This document shows positions 26,802 to 36,190 of a stretch of DNA of 64,000 nucleotides, in pieces (position 1 is the first letter of the stretch; each line of letters opens with the position of its first letter). A model generated the notes under the pieces. The model did not search any database and had not been told where the DNA came from. It saw nothing but the letters and a program-made list of their open reading frames with translations. The translations under genes were made by a program, and so were the position numbers. This DNA is from Pseudoduganella aquatica. GTDB lineage: Bacteria; Pseudomonadota; Gammaproteobacteria; Burkholderiales; Burkholderiaceae_D. The DNA lies in NCBI RefSeq assembly GCF_009857595.1, contig NZ_WWCU01000008.1:119992-183991 (forward strand). The letters are read 5' to 3'.

Positions 26802-27605
26802 TCAGCCGCGCTTGCGTTCCTTGGCCTGGTTCTGCTGCGCGAACTCCAGCTCCTCGTACAGCGCCAGGAATTCCTGCGACAGTTTGTGGCGGCCGTCCAG
26901 ATGTATCATCGGCAGGCAGCGCTCGTGCGATTCGCGCACCTTGATGGAGCTCGACAGCTTGCTCTGCAAAACAGGCAGCCCTTCGGCCAGCAGCTCGTCC
27001 ACCATGCGCTGCGGCAGATTGGCGCGCGGCTGGAACTGGTTGACGATGATGCCTTCTATTTCCAGCGCGGGATTGTGGTCCGCCTTGATCTCGCCCACAT
27101 TGTTCATCAGCGTGTACAAGGCCTGGCGCGAAAAATCGTCGCAGTCGAAGGGGATCAAGCAGGTGTCCGCAGCGATCAGCGCCGACTGCGTGAAGAAGTT
27201 GTAGGCCGGCGGCGTGTCGATGATGATCTCTTCAAATTCCTTGGCCAGCTCGTTGAGCGCGTCGCGCAGCTTGTAGATCTTGTGGCGCGACTCCAGCTTC
27301 GACTGCAGCTCCCCCACTTCCGGATGCGAGGGCATCAGCGACAGGTTTTCAAACCGGGTTTCATGCACGTAGCCGCGCGCCGACAGCGAGAACACCATGA
27401 AGTTCAGGGTCTGCTCGAAATAGCCCGCCACGGTAGGCTCGATTTCCTTGGCCGCGTCGCCCAGCAGGTAGCGGCTCGAGTTGCACTGCGGGTCGATATC
27501 GATCAGCAGCGTCTTCTTGCCCTTGTGCGCGGCGATGGCGGCAAGATTCACGGCAATGGTCGACTTCCCGACGCCGCCCTTCTGGTTGAAAATCACACGT
27601 TTCAT
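26802..27605 (-). CDS. Orphan ParA-family ATPase
   Basis: The 267-residue protein has a deviant Walker A KGGVGKST at residues 9-16, Walker A' LLIDIDPQCNSSRYLLG and Walker B EIIIDTPPAY, the ParA/MinD class. The start has GGAG five bases upstream. There is no parB and no parS repeat near, so it is an orphan. Such proteins often position cargo such as chemoreceptor arrays or flagella rather than DNA; its cargo here is unknown. Its basic C-terminus (KERKRG) may help non-specific DNA binding. Confidence 0.9.
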   Translation of the reverse strand: MKRVIFNQKGGVGKSTIAVNLAAIAAHKGKKTLLIDIDPQCNSSRYLLGDAAKEIEPTVAGYFEQTLNFMVFSLSARGYVHETRFENLSLMPSHPEVGELQSKLESRHKIYKLRDALNELAKEFEEIIIDTPPAYNFFTQSALIAADTCLIPFDCDDFSRQALYTLMNNVGEIKADHNPALEIEGIIVNQFQPRANLPQRMVDELLAEGLPVLQSKLSSSIKVRESHERCLPMIHLDGRHKLSQEFLALYEELEFAQQNQAKERKRG

Positions 27606-27654
27606 TGCTGCTCCGTAGTTTGCGATAAGGGTATGCGAGGGGTTCCGATTGATT

Positions 27655-28335
27655 TTAGCAGATTGCCAACTCGAATCTGTAGCCTACGCCATACACGGAC
27701 TGCAAACACTCAGCAGCAGCGGGCCGCGCGGCCAGCTTGCGGCGGATATTCTTGATGTGCGAGTCCACAGTGCGGTCGCTGATGTCGCGCAGATCCTCGT
27801 GTGCCACGTCCAGCAGCTGCTGGCGCGAATACACCCGCTCCGGATGTTCGATCAGCTCCGCCAGCAAACGGAATTCCACCGGCGTGAGAGGCAGCGGCGC
27901 GCCGGCCAGCAGCACGCGCATGCTGGTGCGGTCCACCGCGAACAGCGGCGCCGCCTGCACCAGCGCCCCGGAAGCGCGCCGCAGCTGCGCGCGCACGCGC
28001 GCCACCACCTCGCGCGGGCTGAAGGGCTTGCACACATAGTCGTCCGCGCCCGCCTCCAGGCCCAGCAGGCGGTCTATCTCGTCCACGCGCGCCGTGAGCA
28101 TGATGATGGGCGCCTGCAGGAAGGCCCGCGCCGCCTTGCACAGCTCCAGGCCGTCCATTCCCGGCAGCATCAGGTCCAGCAGCACCAGGTCCACCGGCGT
28201 GGCGCGCAGCCAGGCCAGCGCCTGCGCGCCGTCGGCGATGCAGGTGGCGCGGTAGCCGCCAGCTTGCAGATAGTCCGCCAGCAGCGCGGCGATCTTCGCG
28301 TCGTCCTCCACCACGAGTATGTGGGCGTTTTCCAT
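27655..28335 (-). CDS. OmpR-family response regulator (BaeR-like)
   Basis: The start is the ATG at 28333-28335 (MENAHILVVEDDAK), with GAGGTG upstream overlapping the kinase stop codon; the longer open frame is not real. The receiver domain has Asp11/Asp12, phosphoacceptor Asp54 and Lys103. The C-terminal winged helix (about 130-226) carries LTPVEFRLLAELIEHPERVYSR and VYGVGYRFE. It pairs with the kinase immediately upstream. The sequence pattern is closest to BaeR/CreB-type regulators of envelope stress, but targets are not visible. Confidence 0.92.
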   Translation of the reverse strand: MENAHILVVEDDAKIAALLADYLQAGGYRATCIADGAQALAWLRATPVDLVLLDLMLPGMDGLELCKAARAFLQAPIIMLTARVDEIDRLLGLEAGADDYVCKPFSPREVVARVRAQLRRASGALVQAAPLFAVDRTSMRVLLAGAPLPLTPVEFRLLAELIEHPERVYSRQQLLDVAHEDLRDISDRTVDSHIKNIRRKLAARPAAAECLQSVYGVGYRFELAIC

Positions 28336-28342
28336 GGTCACC

Positions 28343-29806
28343 TCAATGTTTCGCCAGCGGCAGCCGCAGGCGGATGCGCACGCCGCCCAGTGCGGACGGC
28401 TGCGCCACGATCTCGCCGCCGTGCGCGGCCACCAGCGCTTTGCAAATCGACAGTCCCAGCCCGCTGCCGCCGCGCTCCCGCGTGCGCGCGCGGTCCACGC
28501 GGTACAGGCGCTCGAACAGGCGCGCGTAGGCGCCGGGCGGCACGCCGGGGGCGCTGTCGTCAATGGACAGCTCGGCATGGCCGCCACGCACGGCCAGCAC
28601 TACGGCGATGCGCCCGCCGGCCTCGGTGTAGCGCAAGCTGTTCTCCAGCAGATTGATGACCACCTGGTCCAGCCGGCCTGCGTCCACCATCACCGGCGCG
28701 GGCTCATAGCCCAGCGCCCAGGCCAGTTCCAGCCCGGCCGCCGCCGCGCGCGCCCGGTAGCGCTCCAACAGGGGCGGCAGCGCGTCCCGCCAATCCAGCT
28801 CGTGCAGTTCGCAATGGAGGTCGCCCGCATCCGCTAGCGCCAGCTGGTGCAGGTCGTCCACCAGCTTGGTCAGGCGCAGCACTTCACCGTGCAGCGATTC
28901 GAGCGCGCCGGGATCGGCCTTGCGGATGCCGTCCAGCAGCGCTTCGATTTCCCCGCGTATCACCGTCAGCGGCGTGCGCAGTTCGTGCGACACGTCGGCC
29001 ATCACCTGACGCCGCTGCTGCTCGTTGCGCTCCAGTTCCTGCGCCATGGCGTTCACGTGCAGCGCCAGTTCGCCCAGTTCGTCGCGGCTCAGCACCGGCG
29101 CGCGCGCCGAGAACTCGCCTAGCGCCAGGCGCGCCGTTACGCCATGCACAGCAGCCACGGGCCGCAGCAGATGGCGCGCCAGCGCCGCCGCCAGCGCAAC
29201 CGCCACCAGCAGCAGAACGCCGGACAGCAGCAGGATGTCGCGCACCTGCGCGCGCAGGAAGCTGGCCGCGCTGGTGTTGGCGCTACTGGCCTGGCGCAGC
29301 TGCAGCAGATGCACGCTGCCCACCTGCCGGCCGTCGACCATAATGGCCCGTTCAATGCCGGGCGGCGTATCGCGCGGACCGACCAGCGGCCTGCCCTGCT
29401 CGTCCAGCACCGACAGCCGCTGTGCAAACGCCATCGGGTCGCGCAGCGGTCCCTGGCGCGGCGGCGGGTCTTCCGGCCTTGGCGGACCGTAGCCGCCAGG
29501 ACGCACCGGCGGCGGACGGCGCTGCGGCGGCGCGTCCGGCTCCATCTGGAACTGCGGCGCCATCTGGTCCAGCACATCCCGCATGGCGCGCGGACGTCCG
29601 CGCAGCCAGTCAAAGCCGCCTTCCTGCTTGTAGCGCTCGGCCAGCAGGCCGCTCACCTGGTCCAGGTCCTGCGCCTGCATCTCGTTGAGATAGGCGATGA
29701 AGCCGCGCTGCAGATTAACGCTGGCCAGCCACGCCATGGTGCCTATGCACAGGATGACGATGGCGCTGACGGCGAGCGCGATCTTGCGGGCGATGGTCAG
29801 CCGCAT
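28343..29806 (-). CDS. Sensor histidine kinase (BaeS-like)
   Basis: The 487-residue protein has a membrane helix at about 8-30, a periplasmic sensor (about 31-188) and a second helix (about 190-210). HAMP, a HisKA box with His274 (DVSHELRTPL) and a HATPase domain (NLLENSLRY, DSAPGVPP, GSGLGLSICKALV) follow. The sensor contains a proline-rich insert (about residues 90-120, PPQRRPPPVRPGGYGPP), which is unusual and may be flexible or protein-binding. It is transcribed leftward together with its regulator, 7 bases away. Confidence 0.93.
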   Translation of the reverse strand: MRLTIARKIALAVSAIVILCIGTMAWLASVNLQRGFIAYLNEMQAQDLDQVSGLLAERYKQEGGFDWLRGRPRAMRDVLDQMAPQFQMEPDAPPQRRPPPVRPGGYGPPRPEDPPPRQGPLRDPMAFAQRLSVLDEQGRPLVGPRDTPPGIERAIMVDGRQVGSVHLLQLRQASSANTSAASFLRAQVRDILLLSGVLLLVAVALAAALARHLLRPVAAVHGVTARLALGEFSARAPVLSRDELGELALHVNAMAQELERNEQQRRQVMADVSHELRTPLTVIRGEIEALLDGIRKADPGALESLHGEVLRLTKLVDDLHQLALADAGDLHCELHELDWRDALPPLLERYRARAAAAGLELAWALGYEPAPVMVDAGRLDQVVINLLENSLRYTEAGGRIAVVLAVRGGHAELSIDDSAPGVPPGAYARLFERLYRVDRARTRERGGSGLGLSICKALVAAHGGEIVAQPSALGGVRIRLRLPLAKH

Positions 29807-29972
29807 GTGCGCTCCGGCTGCGGAATGTGGAGTGGGTTCATCCCGCCATCATACCTGCCGAATGTGCAGCAATTGTGCATGCCGTTGTTCATGTGGGCCT
29901 CACAGCCACATCCATTTTTCCTCCACATTGCCGAGCCAATATGGTCTCCACCAGAACAACGAGGAGAAAACC

Positions 29973-31601
29973 ATGCGTGCAACCATACGCCTTGCGGCAA
30001 CCGGCCTTGCCGCCGCCATCGCCGCCTCGCTGGCCGGATGCGGCGGCGGAACCACGGACAGCGGCGCCGCATCGACAAGGCCCGCAGCGGGCGGGCCAAG
30101 CCCGGCATCCGCAACGGCGGCGGCAGCGGACACCGGCGCCGAGACTAACGTAGTCACCACAACTGTCTCCCGCGCGGCGCTGGGCGCTCCGGCGCCCGCC
30201 GCCCCGCTGCCTCAGCCCAACCTGGACGGCGCCTCGCTCACCGTCAGCCGCGCGGGCTACATTGACATGGCGAATCCCTTCTTTACGCCCATGGGCAACG
30301 GCCGCAGCTGCGCCAGCTGCCACAGCGAGAACGCCGGATGGAGCGTAACCCCAAGTGGCCTGGCGCAGCGCTTCGAGCAAAGCCAGGGTGCGGACCCGGT
30401 GTTCCGCCTGGTGGACGGCGCCAACTCGCCCACCGCCGCTGTGGCCACGCTGGACCAGAAGCGCATCGCCTACAGCATGCTGCTGACCAAGGGCCTGATC
30501 CGCGTCGGCATGGCGATGCCGGCCAATGCCGAGTTCACGCTGCTGCGCACCGACGATCCCTACGGCTTCGCCAGCGCCCGCGAACTGTCGCTGTTCCGCC
30601 GTCCGCTGCCTTCGGCCAACCTGGCCTTCATCAGCAGCGTGATGTGGGACGGCCGCGAAAGCCCAAGCGCCGCCACAGGCGTCAACTGCCTGCTCAATGC
30701 GCGTCCCGCGCAATGCTACGCCAGCATAGACAGCGGCCTACTGTCCCAGGCCACCAGCGCCGTGCGCGGCCACGCCGAAGCAGCCCGGGAACTCAGCGCC
30801 GCCGACCAGCGCGCGATTGTCGATTTCGAGAGCGGCCTGTACGCCGCGCAGTCCACCAGCAATGCGGCAGGCAGCCTGCTGGCCAACGGCGCCGGCGGCG
30901 GCCCGCAAGCGCTGGCCGGCACGGCCTTCTATTTCGGGATTAACGACCTGGAGGCGGGCGACTACCGTACGCAAGCGCCCTTCGACCGCAACGTGATGAC
31001 AATGTTCGGCGTATGGCGCAACCTGGCCGCGCCGCCCGCCCCGCCGCCACCGCCGCCACTGCCTGGCCAGCGCAATCCACCGCCCGCACCCGCGCAGCCG
31101 GCACCGGCCAGCGCTGCGGACCTGGCCCGCGCATCGATCGCGCGCGGCGAAGCCCTGTTCAACAACCGGCCTTTCAATATCACGCAGGTGGCGGGCTTCC
31201 CGCAGCGTCCGGGCCAGGTCCAGCCGCAGCGCGGCAGCTGCGCCAGCTGCCACAGCGCGCCCAATACGGGCAGCCATTCGGTGCCGCTGCTGCTCGCCAT
31301 CGGCGTGGCCGACGGCCGCTTCCGCACGCCGGACATGCCGCTCTACACGCTGCGCAACAACGCCACCGGCGAGACCGTGGACATCACGGACCCCGGCCAG
31401 GCCATGCTCACCGGCCGCTGGCGCGACATCGGCAAGATGAAAGTGCCCGTGCTGCGCAACCTCAGTGCCCGCGCGCCCTACTTCCACAACGGTTCGCAGC
31501 CGGACCTGCAAGGCGTGGTGCGCTTCTACGACCGCCGTTTCCAGATCGGCCTCACGCCGCAGGAGATGGCGGACCTGGGCGCCTTCCTGAAAGCGCTGTA
31601 A
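29973..31601 (+). CDS. Di-haem cytochrome c peroxidase/MauG-like lipoprotein
   Basis: The start is the ATG at 29973 behind GAGGAG. The 542-residue product has a lipobox SLAGC (Cys23), so it is a periplasm-facing lipoprotein. Two haem-binding sites are present: CASCH at 113-117 and CASCH near residue 422. The C-terminal LRNLSARAPYFHNGS and RFYDRRF pattern is that of the bacterial cytochrome c peroxidase/MauG superfamily. A Pro-rich linker lies near residues 355-380. It is larger than classical CcpA (about 350). It is divergent from the BaeSR-like pair with a 166-base gap, so that pair may control it (inference). Confidence 0.87.
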   Translation: MRATIRLAATGLAAAIAASLAGCGGGTTDSGAASTRPAAGGPSPASATAAAADTGAETNVVTTTVSRAALGAPAPAAPLPQPNLDGASLTVSRAGYIDMANPFFTPMGNGRSCASCHSENAGWSVTPSGLAQRFEQSQGADPVFRLVDGANSPTAAVATLDQKRIAYSMLLTKGLIRVGMAMPANAEFTLLRTDDPYGFASARELSLFRRPLPSANLAFISSVMWDGRESPSAATGVNCLLNARPAQCYASIDSGLLSQATSAVRGHAEAARELSAADQRAIVDFESGLYAAQSTSNAAGSLLANGAGGGPQALAGTAFYFGINDLEAGDYRTQAPFDRNVMTMFGVWRNLAAPPAPPPPPPLPGQRNPPPAPAQPAPASAADLARASIARGEALFNNRPFNITQVAGFPQRPGQVQPQRGSCASCHSAPNTGSHSVPLLLAIGVADGRFRTPDMPLYTLRNNATGETVDITDPGQAMLTGRWRDIGKMKVPVLRNLSARAPYFHNGSQPDLQGVVRFYDRRFQIGLTPQEMADLGAFLKAL

Positions 31602-31624
31602 GCCGGACAGGAGGGCCCTGCCGG
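31602..31624. terminator. Hairpin between convergent peroxidase and MCP genes
   Basis: GCCGG-(A)-CAGG pairs with CCTG-CCGGC across a short loop directly after the peroxidase stop. It serves convergent genes. No strong T-tract follows on either strand. Confidence 0.4.
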
Positions 31625-31629
31625 CCCCC

Positions 31630-33270
31630 TTATTGCGCAGCCACCTTGAAGAAGGAGACGGCGGCCTGCAGCTCCTCCGCGCGCACACTCATCTCCTCGG
31701 CTGTGGAGGCCAGCTGCTCCGAACCCGCCGCGTTGTGCTGCGTGGTTTCGCTCAGTTGGCCCACCGCCAGATTGATCTGCGCCAGGCCGCTGTTCTGCTC
31801 CTCGGACGCGGCCGTGATCTCCTGGACCAGGTCCGAGGTGCGCTTAATATTGGGCACCATCTGGTCCAGCAGCTTGCCCGCGCGTTCGGCCAGCTCCACG
31901 CTGCTGGACGCCACTTCGCCTATCTCCTGCGCCGCCACCTGGCTGCGTTCTGCCAGCTTGCGCACTTCGGACGCCACCACCGCGAAGCCCTTGCCATGGT
32001 CGCCTGCGCGCGCGGCCTCGATGGCGGCGTTCAAGGCCAGTAAATTGGTCTGGTAAGCGATATCGTCGATGATGACGATCTTCTGCGCAATCTGGCGCAT
32101 GGCCGACACGGTCGACTTCACCGCCTGCCCGCCCTCGATGGCCTCCTGCGCCGCCTGCGCGGCGATGCCGTCGGTCACCCTGGCGTTCCCGGTGTTCTGC
32201 GACACCGACGCCGTCATCTGCTCCACCGAAGCGCTGGTCTGCTCCACGCTGGCGGCCTGCTGGCTCGATGCCTGCGAAAGCGACTGCGCCGTGCCGCTGA
32301 TCTCCTCCGAAGCGCGCGTCAGCGCCAGCGCGCTGCCGGACACTTCGCGCAGCACACTGGAAAGCTTGGCCACCATGCCGTTCATGGCGTACAGCACGCT
32401 GCTCTTGTCGCCGCGCCGCAAGGCCATCGCCACACCCAGGTTGCCCTGGGCGATCTCGCGCACGATGTCCGCCGTGTATGCCGGCTCGCCGCCCAGCTGG
32501 CGCATCAGGCTGCGGTACAGCAGGTACATCGCCAGCGCGGACACCAGCACCGAGAACGCCAGCAAGGCCATGGTCACCTGCAGCGCGCGCGCAGCAGCCG
32601 CTTCAGCCGCGTGCACGGCGTCGCCGGTGCGCTGGTCCAGCAGGGCCAGGAACTCGTTCACCGGCTTCATGATCTTCGCCTTGTTCTGGTGGTAGGCCGC
32701 GTCGTGCGTCAGGCGGCGCGCCAGTTCGGGATTGGGCTCGCCCTTCTTCGTGAAGCGGCCCGCGCCATCATCGTACAAGCCCTTGACCGCGTTCATGGCC
32801 ACGGTCTCCGCCTTCACCAGATCATCCGACTGGGCGCTCGCCTCGCGCAGCTTGCCCAGCTCCTTTTCCGAGAAGCCCGCCTTCTTCATCAGCTCCAGCA
32901 AGGGAACGGCCGCCGTGTCCCCGCCCGGCTTGGGCTGGCCCGCCGCCACAAAGTCCCAATAGATGCGCTCATAATCCTTCGGGCGCGGCCTGGCGCCGTT
33001 GCGGATCTCGAGGATCTCACCGTACTGCCGCTCAAACGCCGCGTCGCCCGTCACCACATAGGTACGCGCCAGCCGCGTCAGGTCGTCCGAGCTTTGGCGC
33101 AGTTCATCGGCCAGCAGGTAGGACTGGTAGCGCGCCGCCGTGGCGGCGCTGACGCCGGACTGGGCGCGCGTCACCTGCGTCAGTCCCCACATCGTCAGGC
33201 CGGCCAGGCCCGCCATCACGGCAAGGAACAGGCTGATGGTTTGTTTTAGTGACAATGTGTGGAGTTTCAT
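31630..33270 (-). CDS. Methyl-accepting chemotaxis protein
   Basis: The 546-residue receptor has membrane helices at about 9-30 and 226-249, a roughly 195-residue periplasmic helical sensor, a weak HAMP region and a cytoplasmic signalling coil. Its tip is [28 protein letters not shown] near residues 400-428. There is no C-terminal CheR pentapeptide. The sensor begins with a helical-bundle pattern ([24 protein letters not shown]) seen in many proteobacterial MCPs. The ligand is unknown. Confidence 0.93.
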   Translation of the reverse strand: MKLHTLSLKQTISLFLAVMAGLAGLTMWGLTQVTRAQSGVSAATAARYQSYLLADELRQSSDDLTRLARTYVVTGDAAFERQYGEILEIRNGARPRPKDYERIYWDFVAAGQPKPGGDTAAVPLLELMKKAGFSEKELGKLREASAQSDDLVKAETVAMNAVKGLYDDGAGRFTKKGEPNPELARRLTHDAAYHQNKAKIMKPVNEFLALLDQRTGDAVHAAEAAAARALQVTMALLAFSVLVSALAMYLLYRSLMRQLGGEPAYTADIVREIAQGNLGVAMALRRGDKSSVLYAMNGMVAKLSSVLREVSGSALALTRASEEISGTAQSLSQASSQQAASVEQTSASVEQMTASVSQNTGNARVTDGIAAQAAQEAIEGGQAVKSTVSAMRQIAQKIVIIDDIAYQTNLLALNAAIEAARAGDHGKGFAVVASEVRKLAERSQVAAQEIGEVASSSVELAERAGKLLDQMVPNIKRTSDLVQEITAASEEQNSGLAQINLAVGQLSETTQHNAAGSEQLASTAEEMSVRAEELQAAVSFFKVAAQ

Positions 33271-33372
33271 GCCGTCCCCTTATAAGAAATGCGCGTAAAC
33301 AAGCACTCTACTTAGAAGGAAATCGCTTGCAACTTGTACTTTGGTACACCCCCACGTTGGGGATTGCCGGCG

Positions 33373-35280
33373 TCAGGGCCGTCCCGCATCAGGCTTGCTG
33401 TAATCGCACACGCCCTGCGGGAAGATGCGGCGCAGCCAGTCCTGCTGGACGGGGCTGAACTGCACGCCGGACGGATACGTGCCGTCCGCCAGCGCCGCGT
33501 CCAGCGGCTTCAGGGCGCACTTGAACACGTCGCCCTTGATGGAGCCGCCCGCCACCATGCGCGGGCTGCTGAACACCGGATAGGCCTTGGTGCAGGCGCC
33601 CGGCGGATTGCCGTTCAGGATGCCGTCCCACACCGCCGGCCCGGCGGCAATCAGCGTGCTGCCGCTGTCATAGCACTTGTCGGTGAACTCCGGCGGCGCA
33701 ACACCGCCGGCGAGATGGCGCTCCAGCACCGGCAAGGCCTCCATCACGCGCGTAATCAAATCCTCGTCCAGCCGCGTGAACCAGATCACCTGTTTCTTCG
33801 CCTCGGCCGCATTCGCGTCCAGCAGGCGCTGGCGCACGGAGAACGACTGCCGCGCATTGTGCATGTCCAGCTTGGGCTCCAGATAGGGCCGCAGGTCGAT
33901 CACCGGAATGCCCAGCCGCTGCCCGGTGAACACATGGCCGGACGTGTAGGCCTTGTGCATGGCAGCCAGGTCGCCCGCGCGCCGCGGCGACGGCGCGCCC
34001 GCCGGATCGCGGCAGGTGGCGCTGCGCCGCATATTGCGGCTGTCGAAGGGGTCGTCCTTGTCCCAGTTGACGAAATCGGCCTGCTCCTTCCAGCCGCCCA
34101 CGCAGGCATTGATGCGCAAGAATTCATCCGCCGTGATGGCGCCGCGCGCCAGCGCCGCCAGCCCATACTGCACGCCCACATTGTCCACCGGGATGGGCGC
34201 ATAGCCGCGCGCGTCCACGCCGTAGATGTCGGCCAGGTCGTTCCAGTGTGTCCATTTCACGCCGCTGAAAACATTGGCGGGATAGCCATACTGCCTGGCG
34301 CCCGCGTCGAACCTGGCGTCCCGGTAGACCGGATTGAGCACGGTGGGCATGGCCATGCGCCACCCGGCGATGCACTCGGTTGTGAAGTCGCTGGCGTTCA
34401 TGCCCTCGATCAGCGCGTGGTTGCGCCACTTGGCCCATGGCGAGGATGGATTGCGCTCCGCCTCCTCCCTGAAGTACTGCTCCAGCAAGGGGCAGTCGGA
34501 AACCGGTATGGTCTGCGTCACCATGTCCGGATAGGACTGGATGGCGATGCCGGCATCGATCAGGCCGGGCTGGTTCTGCGCAAACATATACTGCTGCACC
34601 GCGCCGCCCGAGCCGCCTATGCCGATGGTGAACAGCGGCTTGCCGTAAGCCTCCACAAAGCGCGCCTTGGTCAGCAAGGCCGTCTGCGCCGCCAGCGCCA
34701 TATTGTAGTGAACCCCGGTCTCGTTGCCGGTGGAGCTGGCCACTGCGTAACCCTGCGCCAGCAGCTGCGGCATCAGCAAGCGCTCGGAGCTGTTCAGGCG
34801 CTCGTTCACCCACATGGGAATGCCCTGCTGGTGGCCTATGCCCACGCCGCCGCGCATCCAGTACACCAGCTTGCGGTTCCAGGCGCCCTGCTCCAGCGTG
34901 GCGATGGTGTACAGGAAGCGGTTGATGCTGCCCACCTCCACCCGCACCACGAACGGCGTCTGCACGCCGTTGACGCCAATGGTGCGTACATCGGAAGGCG
35001 GGTCCGCCGCGTCGTAGGCCTTGAAGCGGCTGCCGTTGTAGTAGAAGCGCAGCACGCGGGTCTGGATGGCGCACTGCTGGCTGTACCCCAGCAGCTCGCG
35101 GTCCGAATTGAACACCGGGTGCCCTATGCCCTGCTGGTTGTCCACCAGCGGCTGGCCCAGGCCCGCCTCCTCTGTGCGGCAAAGGAAAGGCTGCTGCAAA
35201 GGCTGCGCCCACGCCTGCCCGCACCAGGCCAGCCCCGCCAGCGCCGCGATGCGGACAGCCCAATGTCCCCAGTTTGCCAT
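33373..35280 (-). CDS. Secreted DUF6351-type protein, alpha/beta-hydrolase-like
   Basis: The start is the ATG at 35278-35280, six bases after AAGGAGG. The signal peptide (MANWGHWAVRIAALAGLAWCGQAWA|Q) gives a mature secreted protein of about 610 residues; the 635-residue precursor matches the DUF6351 family in my memory. GIGGSGGAVQQ (near residue 240) is a G-x-S-x-G elbow, so an esterase- or hydrolase-like activity is possible. There are multiple Cys pairs (CRTEE, CGGWKEQ-like, CTKAYP), as expected for a periplasmic or extracellular enzyme. The substrate is unknown. Confidence 0.8.
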   Translation of the reverse strand: MANWGHWAVRIAALAGLAWCGQAWAQPLQQPFLCRTEEAGLGQPLVDNQQGIGHPVFNSDRELLGYSQQCAIQTRVLRFYYNGSRFKAYDAADPPSDVRTIGVNGVQTPFVVRVEVGSINRFLYTIATLEQGAWNRKLVYWMRGGVGIGHQQGIPMWVNERLNSSERLLMPQLLAQGYAVASSTGNETGVHYNMALAAQTALLTKARFVEAYGKPLFTIGIGGSGGAVQQYMFAQNQPGLIDAGIAIQSYPDMVTQTIPVSDCPLLEQYFREEAERNPSSPWAKWRNHALIEGMNASDFTTECIAGWRMAMPTVLNPVYRDARFDAGARQYGYPANVFSGVKWTHWNDLADIYGVDARGYAPIPVDNVGVQYGLAALARGAITADEFLRINACVGGWKEQADFVNWDKDDPFDSRNMRRSATCRDPAGAPSPRRAGDLAAMHKAYTSGHVFTGQRLGIPVIDLRPYLEPKLDMHNARQSFSVRQRLLDANAAEAKKQVIWFTRLDEDLITRVMEALPVLERHLAGGVAPPEFTDKCYDSGSTLIAAGPAVWDGILNGNPPGACTKAYPVFSSPRMVAGGSIKGDVFKCALKPLDAALADGTYPSGVQFSPVQQDWLRRIFPQGVCDYSKPDAGRP

Positions 35281-35308
35281 GGCATGCCTCCTTGTGACCG
35301 CACTCCCC

Positions 35309-36079
35309 CTACTTCGCCAGCGACGGCGCCAGCTCCATCCATTCGCGCGTGGCGCGGATGCGGCGTATCGCTTCCCATGTGGCCTGCACCACGGCCGGAT
35401 TGGACTGCGCGTACTCATTGCTGAAGACCAGGTAGGCGTCGCTCACCAGGAAGCTGGGCGCGAGAATACGCAAAGACTTGAATTCATCCTGGGCGAGAAA
35501 GCCCCTGGCGTCCGATTCCCGTATCACCACCGCCTGGTAACGCTCCGCCTTCAGCATATGCATCAGCTGCAGGGCCATCTTGGCGCTATCGGCGTTGCGG
35601 ATCGCCAGGGCGTCCAGCGCCTGCCGCACCACGTTCACGCCGGCCGGATACGATACCGGACTGTTCGCGCCCAGCAGCGCCTTGCCATCCCAGCTCACGC
35701 CGCTGTCCGCCGTGGTCACCACCACCCAGGTGTCCACGCCGAGCGACAAAGCGCGGTCCGGCACGCCATTCTTGAGCGGGAAGCGGACAAAATCGCGATA
35801 CGCCTGGAAGGCCTGCACGCCAAGCACGCCGTCCACCTGGCCCGCCTTCACCGATTCGATGCAGCGCCGCCACGGCAGCACCACGAATTGCGGCTCGGCG
35901 CCGGCGGCGCGCACGGCGCTGCGCACCAGATACTGGGCCTGGCCTTCGTGGTCGGGAAAGGTCAGCGGCGCGGCCGGACGGTCGCTCACGCACAGCGTCA
36001 CGGCGGCATCGGCCCCCGCAGCCGCCAGGGCCGCGCACAAGAACGCACACTTCAATGCGGATGCGGGAAGGTACTTCAT
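35309..36079 (-). CDS. Orphan periplasmic substrate-binding protein (SBP_bac_3-like)
   Basis: The 256-residue protein has a signal peptide (to about AAGADA|A) and a family 3 solute-binding fold: LVRSAVRAAGAEPQFVVLPWRRCIESVKAGQVDGVLG. No permease or ATPase is nearby. It may be a sensor or an amino-acid-like ligand binder. It is 28 bases upstream of the DUF6351 gene in the same direction, so the two may be cotranscribed. A 16-bp near-palindrome is 26 bases before its start codon. Confidence 0.8.
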   Translation of the reverse strand: MKYLPASALKCAFLCAALAAAGADAAVTLCVSDRPAAPLTFPDHEGQAQYLVRSAVRAAGAEPQFVVLPWRRCIESVKAGQVDGVLGVQAFQAYRDFVRFPLKNGVPDRALSLGVDTWVVVTTADSGVSWDGKALLGANSPVSYPAGVNVVRQALDALAIRNADSAKMALQLMHMLKAERYQAVVIRESDARGFLAQDEFKSLRILAPSFLVSDAYLVFSNEYAQSNPAVVQATWEAIRRIRATREWMELAPSLAK

Positions 36080-36105
36080 CGGATCAGCATATCATAACGA
36101 CAAGC

Positions 36106-36121
36106 CCATGCTTTAGGATGG
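36106..36121 (-). promoter_or_regulatory. 16-bp near-palindrome upstream of SBP gene (copy 1)
   Basis: Read on the minus strand the site is CCATCCTAAAGCATGG, with arms CCATCC/GCATGG matching at 5 of 6 positions around TAAA. An identical 16-mer in the same relative orientation lies upstream of the SBP gene at 39934. It sits between the divergent SBP and GGDEF genes. It could be an operator or a shared promoter element. Confidence 0.5.
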
Positions 36122-36190
36122 TGACCAACTATACAAGGGCAGATACGCTGGCCGGTTGCTGCAATCACAGACCGACCAGGAGAGTAAGAA

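Noticed and set aside
28336..28587. N-terminal extension of the response regulator
   Set aside because: The extension lies inside the kinase gene; the receiver domain starts properly at MENAHILVVEDD with an SD.
36061..36140. FliA (sigma-28) promoter reading of the TAAAG motif upstream of the SBP gene
   Set aside because: TAAAG is followed by GTCGTTAT/GCCGCCCG at about 9-10 bases, not the usual spacing to GCCGATAA, so I kept it as an undefined shared element.
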